From Robinsoniella peoriensis (lineage in GTDB: Bacteria; Bacillota; Clostridia; Lachnospirales; Lachnospiraceae): a DNA stretch of 64,000 nt. The notes beneath the pieces are model-generated. The model was not told where the DNA came from, did no database searches, and saw only the letters and a list, made by a program, of their open reading frames with translations. The translations under genes and the position numbers were made by a program. Where the stretch lies: assembly GCF_000797495.1 (NCBI RefSeq), contig NZ_JTGN01000003.1, forward strand, positions 42,679-106,678, in the 5' to 3' direction. The stretch's first letter is position 1. Each line of letters begins with the position of its first letter. This document shows, one piece after another, positions 28,148-36,685 of this stretch.

Positions 28148-28288
28148 GTTAACACCTTTCTCATAGATATACTTTACAATTGTATGCAATTAAATACTTT
28201 TCGTAAATCTTTCGTAAAATCAACAAACAAATTGTACAATTTTATAACTTTTGACGAATAACTCTTCCCAACTTTGTGAGTTTTCGCA

Positions 28289-28317
28289 TTGACTTTTGTT
28301 ACCACAAAATGTAAGAT
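28289..28317 (+). promoter_or_regulatory. Sigma-A promoter of the HPr-like gene
   Basis: TTGACT (28289-28294), 17-base spacer, TAAGAT (28312-28317), 34 bases before the ATG and just upstream of GGGAGG. Confidence 0.75.
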
Positions 28318-28350
28318 ATAAGAAACAAAAATACAAGGGAGGTTTTTCCA

Positions 28351-28581
28351 ATGAAGACAGTACAGATTTCTTTAAATTCCATCGATAAAGTAAAATCATT
28401 TGTAAATGATATTACAAAATTTGATTATGATTTTGATCTCGTATCAGGAAGATACGTAATCGATGCAAAATCTATCATGGGTATCTTCAGTTTAGATTTA
28501 TCTAAACCAATCGACTTAAATATCCATGCTGAAGATGATGTTGACAGCATTTTAGCTGCATTAAAACCATACATCATCTAA
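28351..28581 (+). CDS. HPr-fold protein lacking His15 (Crh-like)
   Basis: 76 residues, HPr length. The end half is HPr-like: GRYVIDAKSIMGIFSLDLSK carries the regulatory Ser46 region (KSIMG). The first half reads ISLNSIDKVKSFVNDI where canonical HPr has GLHARPA, so the phosphotransfer His15 is missing. It cannot relay phosphate in the PTS but could act as a Ser-phosphorylated co-regulator of CcpA, the role of Crh, whose His15 is also replaced. That function is inferred. It is monocistronic, with its own promoter and terminator, and is one of three plus-strand genes. Start behind GGGAGG. Confidence 0.8.
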   Translation: MKTVQISLNSIDKVKSFVNDITKFDYDFDLVSGRYVIDAKSIMGIFSLDLSKPIDLNIHAEDDVDSILAALKPYII

Positions 28582-28611
28582 TTAATAACATAATATTAAA
28601 TGGAATGCAAA

Positions 28612-28640
28612 GGCAAATCGATTTCGATTTGTCTTTTTTT
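28612..28640 (+). terminator. Terminator of the HPr-like gene
   Basis: GGCAAATCG, ATTT loop, CGATTTGTC, then seven T. Strong Rho-independent structure 30 bases behind the stop. Confidence 0.9.
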
Positions 28641-28672
28641 AATTCAAAAACCTTTCTGTTCTTCAAATCTTA

Positions 28673-28742
28673 GAGCCTGTTTAAAAATGCCTGCACCAGG
28701 TACGATTGCCTGATTTTGTGCAACGGATTTTCAAACAGGCTC
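28673..28742. repeat. 70-bp short inverted-repeat element
   Basis: GAGCCTGTTTAAAAAT (28673-28688) and its inverted end ATTTTCAAACAGGCTC (28727-28742). The termini resemble the 165-bp family with a one-base change (GAGCCTG vs GAGCGTG). The inner sequence also pairs in part. It lies between the convergent HPr-like and thiI genes. Confidence 0.7.
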
Positions 28743-28753
28743 CGGAATATATG

Positions 28754-29932
28754 TTATTCCACCCAGATTGTTTCTGTTGTTTCAATTGCAGTTTTCATTA
28801 ATTCTTCTATCTTCTCTTCCAGACTGACTTCTGAACGTTTGATTATATTAATATTCGGTTTTGTAACCGGATGTTTTGCAACGAAAATGGTACAGCAGTC
28901 TTCAAATGGAAGAATGGATGTCTCATATGTCCCGATTTTCAGGGAAACATCGACTATTTCCTGTTTGTCAAAGCCGATTACCGGACGGAAAACCGGAAGG
29001 GTACAAACTTCATTAGTGGCTGCAAGGCTCTGCATAGTCTGGCTTGCTACCTGACCGATGCTCTCCCCTGTAATAAGACCAAGACAGCCGGTCTCTTTTG
29101 CAAAATGCTCTGCAATACGCATCATATAGCGGCGCATAATAATAGTCAGTTCCTCATGAGGGCACTTGTCATAGATATACAGCTGGATATCCGTAAAGTT
29201 TACTACATGCAGATTAATGGGTCCGGAGTACCTGGATACCAGTTTTGCCAGATCTACCACCTTTTGTTTGGCACGTTCGCTTGTATAAGGCGGAGCGTGG
29301 AAATATACAGCATCGATCTTTACGCCTCTTTTGGAAATCATATATCCTGCAACCGGACTGTCGATTCCACCGGATAAAAGCAGCATTGCTTTCCCGTTTG
29401 TGCCTACCGGCATTCCACCCGGTCCCGGTATGATTTTAGAATAAATATAGATTTTTTCACGAATTTCCACATTCAACAGAATTTCCGGTTTATGCACATC
29501 TACTTTCATGCCGTCAAATGCTTCCAGAATCCGTTCACCCAGGTCGCAATTTAATTCCATAGATGTCATCGGATAGTTCTTTCTTGCTCTTCTGGCATTT
29601 ACTTTAAAGGTCTGATTGTTATCCGGGTGCACCTGTGACATATAATCAATCACATTACTTGCCAGGCTGTCGAACCCATCATCGTCTACCTTAACAACCG
29701 GGCAGATTCCTACGATTCCAAAAACCCTCTGCAGTGCTTCCACTGTCTCTTCAAAGTCAAATACGCTCAGGCAGTCCACATAGATTCTTCCCTGTTCCTT
29801 ATGAACGTAAAACTCACCTTCTACTTCTTTTAACGCATGGCGGATTTGTTTTACCAGTGCGTCTTCAAATAAATAACGGTTCTTACCCTTGATTCCTATT
29901 TCTCCGTATTTTATTAAAAATGCTTTAAACAT
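28754..29932 (-). CDS. thiI: tRNA 4-thiouridine synthetase ThiI
   Basis: 392 residues. N-terminal ferredoxin-like/THUMP (KYGEIGIKGKNRYLFEDA; VNARRARKNYPMTSMELN), PP-loop MLLLSGGIDSPVAGYMISKRG (about 178), and C-terminal FEDCCTIFVAKHPVTKP. The length matches forms without the rhodanese domain, so sulfur is probably delivered directly by the adjacent NifS-type desulfurase. Makes s4U8 in tRNA. It is 109 bases downstream of nifS with an intervening repeat. Start behind AGGAG. Confidence 0.95.
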   Translation of the reverse strand: MFKAFLIKYGEIGIKGKNRYLFEDALVKQIRHALKEVEGEFYVHKEQGRIYVDCLSVFDFEETVEALQRVFGIVGICPVVKVDDDGFDSLASNVIDYMSQVHPDNNQTFKVNARRARKNYPMTSMELNCDLGERILEAFDGMKVDVHKPEILLNVEIREKIYIYSKIIPGPGGMPVGTNGKAMLLLSGGIDSPVAGYMISKRGVKIDAVYFHAPPYTSERAKQKVVDLAKLVSRYSGPINLHVVNFTDIQLYIYDKCPHEELTIIMRRYMMRIAEHFAKETGCLGLITGESIGQVASQTMQSLAATNEVCTLPVFRPVIGFDKQEIVDVSLKIGTYETSILPFEDCCTIFVAKHPVTKPNINIIKRSEVSLEEKIEELMKTAIETTETIWVE

Positions 29933-30003
29933 CTTTTCTCCTATCTATCACTTAATATACAGCCTCTGTGTCCCCTGTCACGCCTCTGCTTATGCTTAAG
30001 TAT

Positions 30004-30042
30004 GCCTGATTCAAAAGGTGCAGCGGGATGCAAAACAGGCTC
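30004..30042. repeat. Fragment of the short inverted-repeat family
   Basis: GAGCCTGTTTTGCATCCC on the minus strand and a GATTCAAAAGG-type inner part, ending with a diverged GCCTGATT. The GAGCCTGTTT end abuts and contributes to the TAG stop of nifS. Confidence 0.45.
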
Positions 30043-31199
30043 TAATGCCTGGAGTATTTCCTCAGAACAGGCACTATTTTATTTAATTCTTCCAGACAAT
30101 ATGCTATCTCTTCATCCGTAGTAAAATGACTGAAGCTAAATCGCACCGTCGTTTCCAGCAGATCTTTTTCCAGACCGATTTCTTTTAACACTGTGCTGAT
30201 GGGCAGCTTCTTATTAGATGAACACGCCGACCCCGACGAAACATAGATCTCCTTTTCCTCCAATGCATGAAGCAGCACCTCACTTCGGATTCCACGAAAG
30301 CTCACACTTACAATCTGGGGTGCGCCAAACTTACCCTCCCGGCTGTTAACCACCGTATCCGGTATCTCACTTACCCCTTTTATAAACAGATCTTTTATCC
30401 GGTACAAATGGCTGATCTTTTCTTCAAAGTCTGTGTAAGCCTCTTTGGCCGCCACACCAAGCCCCGCTATACCAGAGACATTATCGGTACCGGAACGCAT
30501 TCCTTTTTGCTGACCGCCTCCCAGAATCAGAGGCTTTATCTTCACTTTTTCATTGACATATAAAAAGCCCACGCCTTTGGGTCCATGAATCTTATGTGCA
30601 CTTACAGACAACATATCAATTCCCATTTTTTTAGGCAGAATACGGTATTTCCCATATGCCTGAATGGCATCCACGTGGAAGAGTATCCCGGGTTTTTTCT
30701 TCTTAATCAAAGCGGCTATTTCTTCTATTGGCTGAACCGCTCCCATCTCGTTATTTACATACATGGCGGAAATCAGGATTGTTTCATCACAGACAGCCTC
30801 TTCCAGCGCCTGCATATTCAGCTTACCATCACGCCCCACCGGAATGTAGCTTACCCGAAATCCCTGCTCAGCCAGATACTGCATCGGCTGGATCACTGCC
30901 GGATGCTCAATTGCCGTAGTGATCACATGCATTCCGGCACGCTTATTCGCCATTGCCGCACCTATGAGAGCCCAATTATTTGATTCTGTTCCGCCAGAAG
31001 TAAAGAAAATTTCTTTTTCATTTACTTTCATGGTTTTTGCAATTACATCTCTTGCCTCTTTTATATATTTCTCAGCATTTACACCGCGCAGATGCTTGGA
31101 AGAAGGATTCCCATAATCGTCCATCATCGTTTTCACGACTATATCTTTTACACTTTCCAGGCATCTGGTGGTAGCTGAATTATCTAAATATGCTTCCAT
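30042..31199 (-). CDS. Cysteine desulfurase (NifS/IscS family)
   Basis: 385 residues. PLP site SVSAHKIHGPKGVGFLYV (Lys about 202), substrate part TSGGTESNNWALIGAA, and the catalytic Cys in a short loop SSGSACSSNKK (about 323). NifS-type class II subgroup by the motif. Sulfur donor for ThiI downstream. It follows rsmE by 5 bases, and with prmA forms one operon. The C-terminus ends at the family length; stop lies at a repeat end. Confidence 0.94.
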   Translation of the reverse strand: MEAYLDNSATTRCLESVKDIVVKTMMDDYGNPSSKHLRGVNAEKYIKEARDVIAKTMKVNEKEIFFTSGGTESNNWALIGAAMANKRAGMHVITTAIEHPAVIQPMQYLAEQGFRVSYIPVGRDGKLNMQALEEAVCDETILISAMYVNNEMGAVQPIEEIAALIKKKKPGILFHVDAIQAYGKYRILPKKMGIDMLSVSAHKIHGPKGVGFLYVNEKVKIKPLILGGGQQKGMRSGTDNVSGIAGLGVAAKEAYTDFEEKISHLYRIKDLFIKGVSEIPDTVVNSREGKFGAPQIVSVSFRGIRSEVLLHALEEKEIYVSSGSACSSNKKLPISTVLKEIGLEKDLLETTVRFSFSHFTTDEEIAYCLEELNKIVPVLRKYSRH

Positions 31200-31204
31200 T
31201 ATTT

Positions 31205-31945
31205 CTAGTCCTCCAGAGTAAACATAAGTATTGACAAGACTGTCATACCTGCTGTTTCCGTTCTCAAAATACGCTTTCCCAGTGTAATCGGCACAGCTCC
31301 TGCCTCTCTTGCCGCTTCTACTTCCGCTTCATCAAATCCACCTTCCGGACCTATAAAGATTCCAATAGACTGTCCTTTTTGGATATTGCCTATGACATCT
31401 TTTGTCTTCTGCATTCCGGATGCCAGTTCATAGGGGATTAGTTTAATATCCAGTTCGTTTGCATAAATGACAGCTTCTTTAAAACTCATCACCTTAGTCA
31501 CCATCGGAATCACGGAACGTTTGGACTGCTTTGCGGCACTTGTGGATATGCTGTTCCAACGTTTTCTCTTGGACTCTTCCTTTTTCGCATCCAGCTTAAC
31601 AACCGCGCGTCTGGTTGCCACAGGAATAATCTCGTATGCACCCAGTTCCACTGCCTTCTGTATGATAAGTTCCATTTTATCATTCTTTGGCAGCCCCTGA
31701 AAAAGATAAATCTTAGAGGAAAGTTCCATACCGGCTTCTTCCACCCACATGATTTTAGCCCGGACTGCATTTGTGTCATATTCTGTAATTTCACATCGGT
31801 ATTCCTTATTGTCCTGTCCGCTGCTGATACTGATCTGCTCACCGATATTCATCCGCAATACATTTTTAATATGGTTTACATCGTCACCGTTTATTATAAT
31901 TTCTTTTTCTCCAATCTGTTCCGGAGATACAAAAAAATGATACAT
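31205..31945 (-). CDS. rsmE: 16S rRNA m3U1498 methyltransferase RsmE
   Basis: 246 residues from MYHFFVSPEQIGE, behind AGGTGGG; the earlier 34-residue extension overlaps prmA and is Cys/Ser-rich, not family-like. SPOUT fold: PVATRRAVVKLDAKKEESK, IGIFIGPEGGFDEAEVEAA and LGKRILRTETAGMTVL. Methylates U1498 in 16S rRNA. Eight bases behind prmA, as in most Firmicutes. Confidence 0.95.
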   Translation of the reverse strand: MYHFFVSPEQIGEKEIIINGDDVNHIKNVLRMNIGEQISISSGQDNKEYRCEITEYDTNAVRAKIMWVEEAGMELSSKIYLFQGLPKNDKMELIIQKAVELGAYEIIPVATRRAVVKLDAKKEESKRKRWNSISTSAAKQSKRSVIPMVTKVMSFKEAVIYANELDIKLIPYELASGMQKTKDVIGNIQKGQSIGIFIGPEGGFDEAEVEAAREAGAVPITLGKRILRTETAGMTVLSILMFTLED

Positions 31946-31953
31946 GAACCCAC

Positions 31954-32907
31954 CTAATTCTTTCTGGCCGTTACAGAAACCCACTCGCCCTGGTGTGTCA
32001 CTTCCACAACTTCCAGACCTGCAGCTTTGACTGCTTCTACAACACATTCTTCTTTATCATCAATGATACCGGATGTAATATAGATACCGCCTTTCTTCAT
32101 CTGGTGTATAATTACCGGTGTCAGCGGCACCAGCACATCCGCCAGAATGTTAGCCGCCACGATGTCATACTTTTCATAACCCACCTGATCCTGAATATTT
32201 TTATCATCGATGATATTACCAATCATAACATCCATTTTCTCAGCTGCAATCTCATTCACTTCCAGATTTTCTTTTGCAGCATTGATGGCACAGGGATCCA
32301 GGTCCGTTCCCACTGCATGTTTGGCTCCAAGCTTAATGGCAACAATAGATAAAATGCCGCTTCCCGTACCTACATCCAGAATTTCCGTATCTGAATTCAC
32401 ATACTTTTTCAGCTGACGCATACAAAGCTGCGTGGTCTCATGCATACCTGTACCGAACGCCGTACCGGGATCGATATGGATAATCATTTTATCCTCATCA
32501 GTCTCCTTTACTTCTTCCCAGGATGGTATAATCAGAATATCATCCACATAGAACTGATGGAAATATTGTTTCCAATTGTTAATCCAGTCCTTATCCTCCG
32601 TCTGGCTCTCAACAATTGTACCTTCACCGATATCGATAAAGGTACGAAGTTCTTCCAATTCCCTGCGGACATTTTTCAGCATCTCTTCCTTATCTACATC
32701 TTCTTCCAGATAAAAGCTTAAATAAGCAATCCCGTCATCTTCCGGACCATCCGGAAGAATATCCACGAACATCTGCTGTTTATCCGATTCGGTAAGGGGT
32801 ACTTTATCTTCAATCTCTACCCCTTCTACTCCAACATCAGCTAAAGTAGATATGACAATATCTTCCGCCTCAGTCAGGGTTTTTAACGTAAATTTATTCC
32901 ATCTCAT
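31954..32907 (-). CDS. prmA: Ribosomal protein L11 methyltransferase PrmA
   Basis: 317 residues. N-terminal substrate domain (KFTLKTLTEAEDIVISTL), hinge IIPSWEEVKE, SAM motif ILDVGTGSGILSIVAIKLG and YDIVAANILADVLVPL. Modifies L11 in the cytoplasm. First gene of the prmA-rsmE-nifS-thiI operon. Right next to its upstream region begins the large palindromic element. Confidence 0.95.
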   Translation of the reverse strand: MRWNKFTLKTLTEAEDIVISTLADVGVEGVEIEDKVPLTESDKQQMFVDILPDGPEDDGIAYLSFYLEEDVDKEEMLKNVRRELEELRTFIDIGEGTIVESQTEDKDWINNWKQYFHQFYVDDILIIPSWEEVKETDEDKMIIHIDPGTAFGTGMHETTQLCMRQLKKYVNSDTEILDVGTGSGILSIVAIKLGAKHAVGTDLDPCAINAAKENLEVNEIAAEKMDVMIGNIIDDKNIQDQVGYEKYDIVAANILADVLVPLTPVIIHQMKKGGIYITSGIIDDKEECVVEAVKAAGLEVVEVTHQGEWVSVTARKN

Positions 32908-33135
32908 CTCTATAGATACCTCATTCTTTATTTTAACATTTTGGGACAGAAAATCCCACTATTTGATATCATAGCATAAAAAAAAGAGGAATGCTAGAAT
33001 TTTATGGGGATAACTACTTTAAATTTGGGTTTCGCTGATTAAGACGCTTTGTAAATGATAGGTAGTGTACAGAAAGATGGGTGTGGAAAACTGGCATAGG
33101 CTCCGTCAGCTGGCCGCAGAACTGGTATTTTCTAA

Positions 33136-33267
33136 CCTTTTCGAAGCGCTTTTTGGCGGCACGCGGGCATTCGCTCCGAAATCCTGATGCATTTCGCAGC
33201 TCACTGCCCGCTTAGTATCCGATGGGAGCCAGTCGAATACTATCCACCAAAAAACACTTCGAAAAGG
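33136..33267. other. 132-nt three-way-junction unit, copy 1 left arm
   Basis: Closing stem CCTTTTCGAAG / CTTCGAAAAGG, extended by TTTTTGG / CCAAAAA. Inside are a stem GCGGGCA / TGCCCGC with apical AAAT-CCTGATGC-ATTT, and a third stem TAGTAT / ATACTA. Paired positions change together relative to the other two units. Confidence 0.6.
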
Positions 33268-33741
33268 TAAGTAAATACTCAGCTCTGCTCTACGCTTCCT
33301 CCGCCCATACCAGTTTCCCACACCCATCTTTCCGAGATAGCATTTGTTGATACAAAGCTGATTTTCTCAGCAGGTTGGAACCCCTGGGCTGTGGCATGCT
33401 GGACATTATTGGCATAGAACGTATAAAACCCATAAAGCAGCTGGATCTTGTCACTGTAGACGTTTCCTTCATTCTACTACAGTATATTTATTTTTGGTTA
33501 GACTTACATCCAGTTAAGTCTGTGATCAGGAAAGCAGGTAAAATTTCGTCTTATCATCCCCCTTTCACACTGAACTGCCAAACACACAATGCTGCATCCA
33601 AAAACGAACAGACCGTCACAGCCCAAGGGTCTCCACCCTACTGAGAAAACCAGCTTTGGCAACAGCCTGGATCTCGGAAAGATGGGTGTGGGAAACTTGT
33701 ATGGACGGAGGAGGCGTAGAGCAGAACTGAGTATTTACTTA

Positions 33742-33873
33742 CCTTTCCGGAGTGTTTTTTGGCGGATAGTATTCGACTGGCTCCCATCGGATACTAAGCG
33801 GGCACTGAACCGGGAAATGCATCAGGATTTCCCGGTGAATGCCCGCGTGCCGCCAAAAAGCGCTTCGGAAAGG
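33742..33873. other. 132-nt three-way-junction unit, copy 1 right arm (inverted)
   Basis: Inverted relative to the left arm. Reading the complementary strand: closing stem CCTTTCCGAAG / CTCCGGAAAGG (one mismatch), inner ACCGGGAAAT / ATTTCCCGGT and GCGGGCA / TGCCCGC, third stem TAGTAT / ATACTA. Same 132-base length. Confidence 0.6.
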
Positions 33874-33972
33874 TTAGAAAATACCAGTTCTGCGGCCAGC
33901 TGACGAAGTCCATACAAGTTTCCCACTCCCATCTTTCCGTACACTACCTAATATTATACAAAGCGTCTTTCC

Positions 33973-35223
33973 TCAGCGAAACCCAATTTTTCGTTTCTCC
34001 AGAATGATCTCAATCAAAGCCTCCGACAACTTATCCGACGACGCAGACCACTGAGCATAACTATTTCTGCTGATACTGTTTTCCAGTTCTTCTTCAAACA
34101 CTTTGTACCTAGAATCTTTCTCTGCCTGTTTTCTTGCAAGTTCTTTTTTAGGGGCCAGTCCAAATTGGGGACCGCAGATTTGCTCCATAACCGGGTCATC
34201 CAGATAAAAATCCAGGAATGCCAGAGCGCCTGTTTTATTTTTGCCTTTCAGGATTCCAATATTTTCACCGCCTGCCATACTTTTTCTTCCTTCTCCGGAG
34301 GGGAGTTTTACGACTCCTGTGGAAACACTGCTTTTTTCCAGAAGCGGAAGAACATCCATACTGTTTTCCATCATGGCAATTTCACCGGCCAGAAAACTGC
34401 GTGCCACATCATTCCCAGACCAATTGATGCATTCTTTTGGCATGGAACCGGACTGCACCAGTTCCTGTATGACTGCAAAAAAATTCAGGGTATCATCGCT
34501 CTCCAGCACATTCTCCCTGTCCCCAGTGGAAATAACCCAGGGAAGGATCTGGGATGCGGACTGGCTGCCTCTGGCTGCTGACATACCAAAGCCATAGGTA
34601 TCTCCGTCAGACAACACTTTTGCAGCAAGAACAAATTCATGCAGATTCTCAGGTGCTTCGATACCCGCTTTTGCCAGATAGTCTTTGTTATAAAACAGTG
34701 CTGCCGTATTGCAGCAGAACGGAAGCCCATAATACCGGTCCTGACTTTTCGCAGCCCCAAGCGCCGACTCAAAATACTCAGGTTCTTTTCCGGAATACTG
34801 TACGTAAGATGTGATATCTTCTAATAATCCTTTGCTGATATATGCCTGCATATTTGACTGGTCCGCAATAACGAGATCCGGCATTTCTTTTTCGGTCAGG
34901 GCAAGGGCAAGCTTTTTGTCAAACTCAATGACGGGTCCATGGTATTCCCATTTCATCCGGTATCTCCCCTGAGAGGTGTTGAATGCCTCGATGAGCCGGT
35001 CCAGACTGTCCTGCTGCTCCTTTGTTTCATAATAAGACCATAAAACCAGCGTTTCTTTACCGTCCTCTGATATGGATGTTTCCGCTATGGAGCCTTTCCC
35101 TGCGCTGCAGCCGTACAAAAGCCCTGTCAGACACAAGAATGCCATACTAATGCTGCATTTCGCGATAATCTCCCGGTGATATTCCTTCCTTTTCTTTAAA
35201 TACTTTGATAAAATATTTAGCAT
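33973..35223 (-). CDS. ABC-type sugar-binding lipoprotein, orphan, in a sensor operon
   Basis: About 416 residues. Lipoprotein signal ending LTGLLYGC (lipobox) after a basic stretch, then a family-1 solute-binding fold (LVLWSYYETKEQQDSLDRL; FNTSQGRYRMKWEYHG; DLVIADQSNMQAYI; YGLPFCCNTAALFYNKDYL). No permease is adjacent; the gene overlaps the response-regulator stop by about 77 bases and ends the operon GH127-like, kinase, regulator, binding protein, so it may feed a signal to the kinase rather than transport. The start (35223) is the ATG 12 bases behind AGGAGG; alternatives lie within the overlap. The C-terminal IGFR and stop come from the palindromic element. Confidence 0.75.
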   Translation of the reverse strand: MLNILSKYLKKRKEYHREIIAKCSISMAFLCLTGLLYGCSAGKGSIAETSISEDGKETLVLWSYYETKEQQDSLDRLIEAFNTSQGRYRMKWEYHGPVIEFDKKLALALTEKEMPDLVIADQSNMQAYISKGLLEDITSYVQYSGKEPEYFESALGAAKSQDRYYGLPFCCNTAALFYNKDYLAKAGIEAPENLHEFVLAAKVLSDGDTYGFGMSAARGSQSASQILPWVISTGDRENVLESDDTLNFFAVIQELVQSGSMPKECINWSGNDVARSFLAGEIAMMENSMDVLPLLEKSSVSTGVVKLPSGEGRKSMAGGENIGILKGKNKTGALAFLDFYLDDPVMEQICGPQFGLAPKKELARKQAEKDSRYKVFEEELENSISRNSYAQWSASSDKLSEALIEIILEKRKIGFR

Positions 35224-36685
35224 CGCTGTATCCCACCTCCTGTGCCACCTCATAGATTTTCATATCGGTTCCTGTCAAAAGACGTTTGGCATGGTCGATA
35301 CGGAATTTCTTCAAAAACACTGTAAAATTCTCTTTTACCTCCCGGTTAAACAGCGTGCTTAAATATTCCGGTGTCAGTCCCATCTGTACTGCAATTTCAT
35401 CTAAAACTATTTTTTCACTGTAGTGTTCCTGTATATAATTAAGTACCTTCACGATAATATAGTTACTGATATCCTGCCTCCTGGCCGTTCCCTGCATCAG
35501 CACATCCCGGATCCTGCCAAAATTCTGTTTCATTTCTTCCCAGGTCATAATCTGGTTTAATGAATGCTCCAGATTGTAGCTCTGCAGTTTCTGGAATCGC
35601 TTTTTATCCAGATCCTGCAGCAGTCCGGTCACCATAAAATAGCACCGGATCAGTGCCTGGCGAATCTCTTCTTTGCGAAAGGAATGCCCTTGCAGGTATT
35701 CTGCCAGAAGATCTAAATTCTTACCTGCTTCTTCCATATGCTCCTGACAGATATCTGACTTTATTTTCTGCAGAATCTGTACCGGAGTTTTAAACTGCTC
35801 CCACTTACATTCCTCTGCAAAATGACCGGTATACCATCCCGGGAAGCCCGGTGCCGTAATCCCATAGTCCAGATAACCCTTTAACTCCTCTGCACACTGG
35901 TAAATCCTTCCACTATCCGAAAAATGAGTATATGCCCATAGCGGGTGCCTGCTTTTCCCCCGGTATTCTCTCACTAATTTCCGGTAGATTTCTTCTTCAA
36001 ATTCATCCAGATAATCAAATCCACTGATCAGTGCATAGTAAATCCTGCTGTTTCCCTGATAAAAGCTGTAAATATGTAAGTTTGAAGAAACGTTCTCTTT
36101 GCCGTTATGTTTGTCAGGAAAATTCTCTTTACTATATTGGAAAAACTCGTGCACACGGTCTTCATACTCTTTCGTCATACTTCCAAAATAACAGGCTGCC
36201 ATTAGAAATTTAATATTTTTCTGAAATTCAAACAGTTCGATCAGATCCGGTTCCGTGTTTCCCTCAATAATATCCCGCAAGCAGCTCTCTGGAGTCCCTT
36301 TCAATGCCAGAATTTCCTGTTCCATCTTATCTTCCACTTTTCTTAAAGCATTTTGGATGTCGGAGGCGGTCAACGGTTTCAGCAGATATTCGTCTACCCC
36401 GTAGGTGATGGCCTTTTTGGCGTATTCAAATTCAGAATACCCGCTTAACACAATAATATGGCAGGACAAATTTTTCTCTTTTAACGCTCTGATCATCTCC
36501 AGTCCGTCCAGAACCGGCATGCGGATATCCGTTATGACCAGATCCGGCCTGAGTTTTAGAATTATCTCCAGTCCATCTTTTCCATTGGCTGCCTCCGCTG
36601 CTACGGTATGGCGGGTGTGGCTGTCTATCATTGCAGCCATTCCCTCCCTCACCTTTTTCTCATCTTCTACAATTACAATTCTCAT
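35147..36685 (-). CDS. YesN-type response regulator with AraC DNA-binding domain
   Basis: 512 residues. Receiver domain: MRIVIVEDEKKVREG, LRPDLVITDIRMPVLDGLEM (phospho-Asp about 54), IIVLSGYSEFEYAKKAITYG, YLLKPL. A long linker domain follows, then two AraC helix-turn-helices: IVLDEIAVQMGLTPEYLSTLF and YEVAQEVGYSDAKYFIKVFK. Activates carbohydrate genes in response to its kinase. Its ATG overlaps the kinase stop by four bases. Confidence 0.95.
   Translation of the reverse strand: MRIVIVEDEKKVREGMAAMIDSHTRHTVAAEAANGKDGLEIILKLRPDLVITDIRMPVLDGLEMIRALKEKNLSCHIIVLSGYSEFEYAKKAITYGVDEYLLKPLTASDIQNALRKVEDKMEQEILALKGTPESCLRDIIEGNTEPDLIELFEFQKNIKFLMAACYFGSMTKEYEDRVHEFFQYSKENFPDKHNGKENVSSNLHIYSFYQGNSRIYYALISGFDYLDEFEEEIYRKLVREYRGKSRHPLWAYTHFSDSGRIYQCAEELKGYLDYGITAPGFPGWYTGHFAEECKWEQFKTPVQILQKIKSDICQEHMEEAGKNLDLLAEYLQGHSFRKEEIRQALIRCYFMVTGLLQDLDKKRFQKLQSYNLEHSLNQIMTWEEMKQNFGRIRDVLMQGTARRQDISNYIIVKVLNYIQEHYSEKIVLDEIAVQMGLTPEYLSTLFNREVKENFTVFLKKFRIDHAKRLLTGTDMKIYEVAQEVGYSDAKYFIKVFKEKEGISPGDYREMQH

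Larger units (their letters stand above)
33021..33990. repeat. Large palindromic element, copy 1 (complete)
   Basis: About 970 bp. The left arm (from TTTGGGTTTCGCTGA, GACGCTTTGT, GTAGTGTAC...) and the right arm (ending ...GTACACTACC, AGCGTCTTTCCTCAGCG) are inverted copies for about 370-400 bases each, separated by a less similar centre (about 33400-33590). Each arm carries one 132-nt stem-loop unit (33136-33267; 33742-33873). A second copy is at 63216-63858. No convincing protein is encoded. The right end replaces the last residues and stop of the neighbouring solute-binding protein. Confidence 0.85.

Noticed and set aside
29978..30060. Possible riboswitch before thiI
   Set aside because: The structure is explained by a repeat-family fragment; no thiamine box or known consensus.
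33589..33903. Arg-rich ~100-codon frames across the palindromic element (also 33106-33327, 63199-63618)
   Set aside because: The same peptide appears in all arms because the DNA is the same; there is no ribosome site, and the nucleotide changes preserve base pairing rather than codons.
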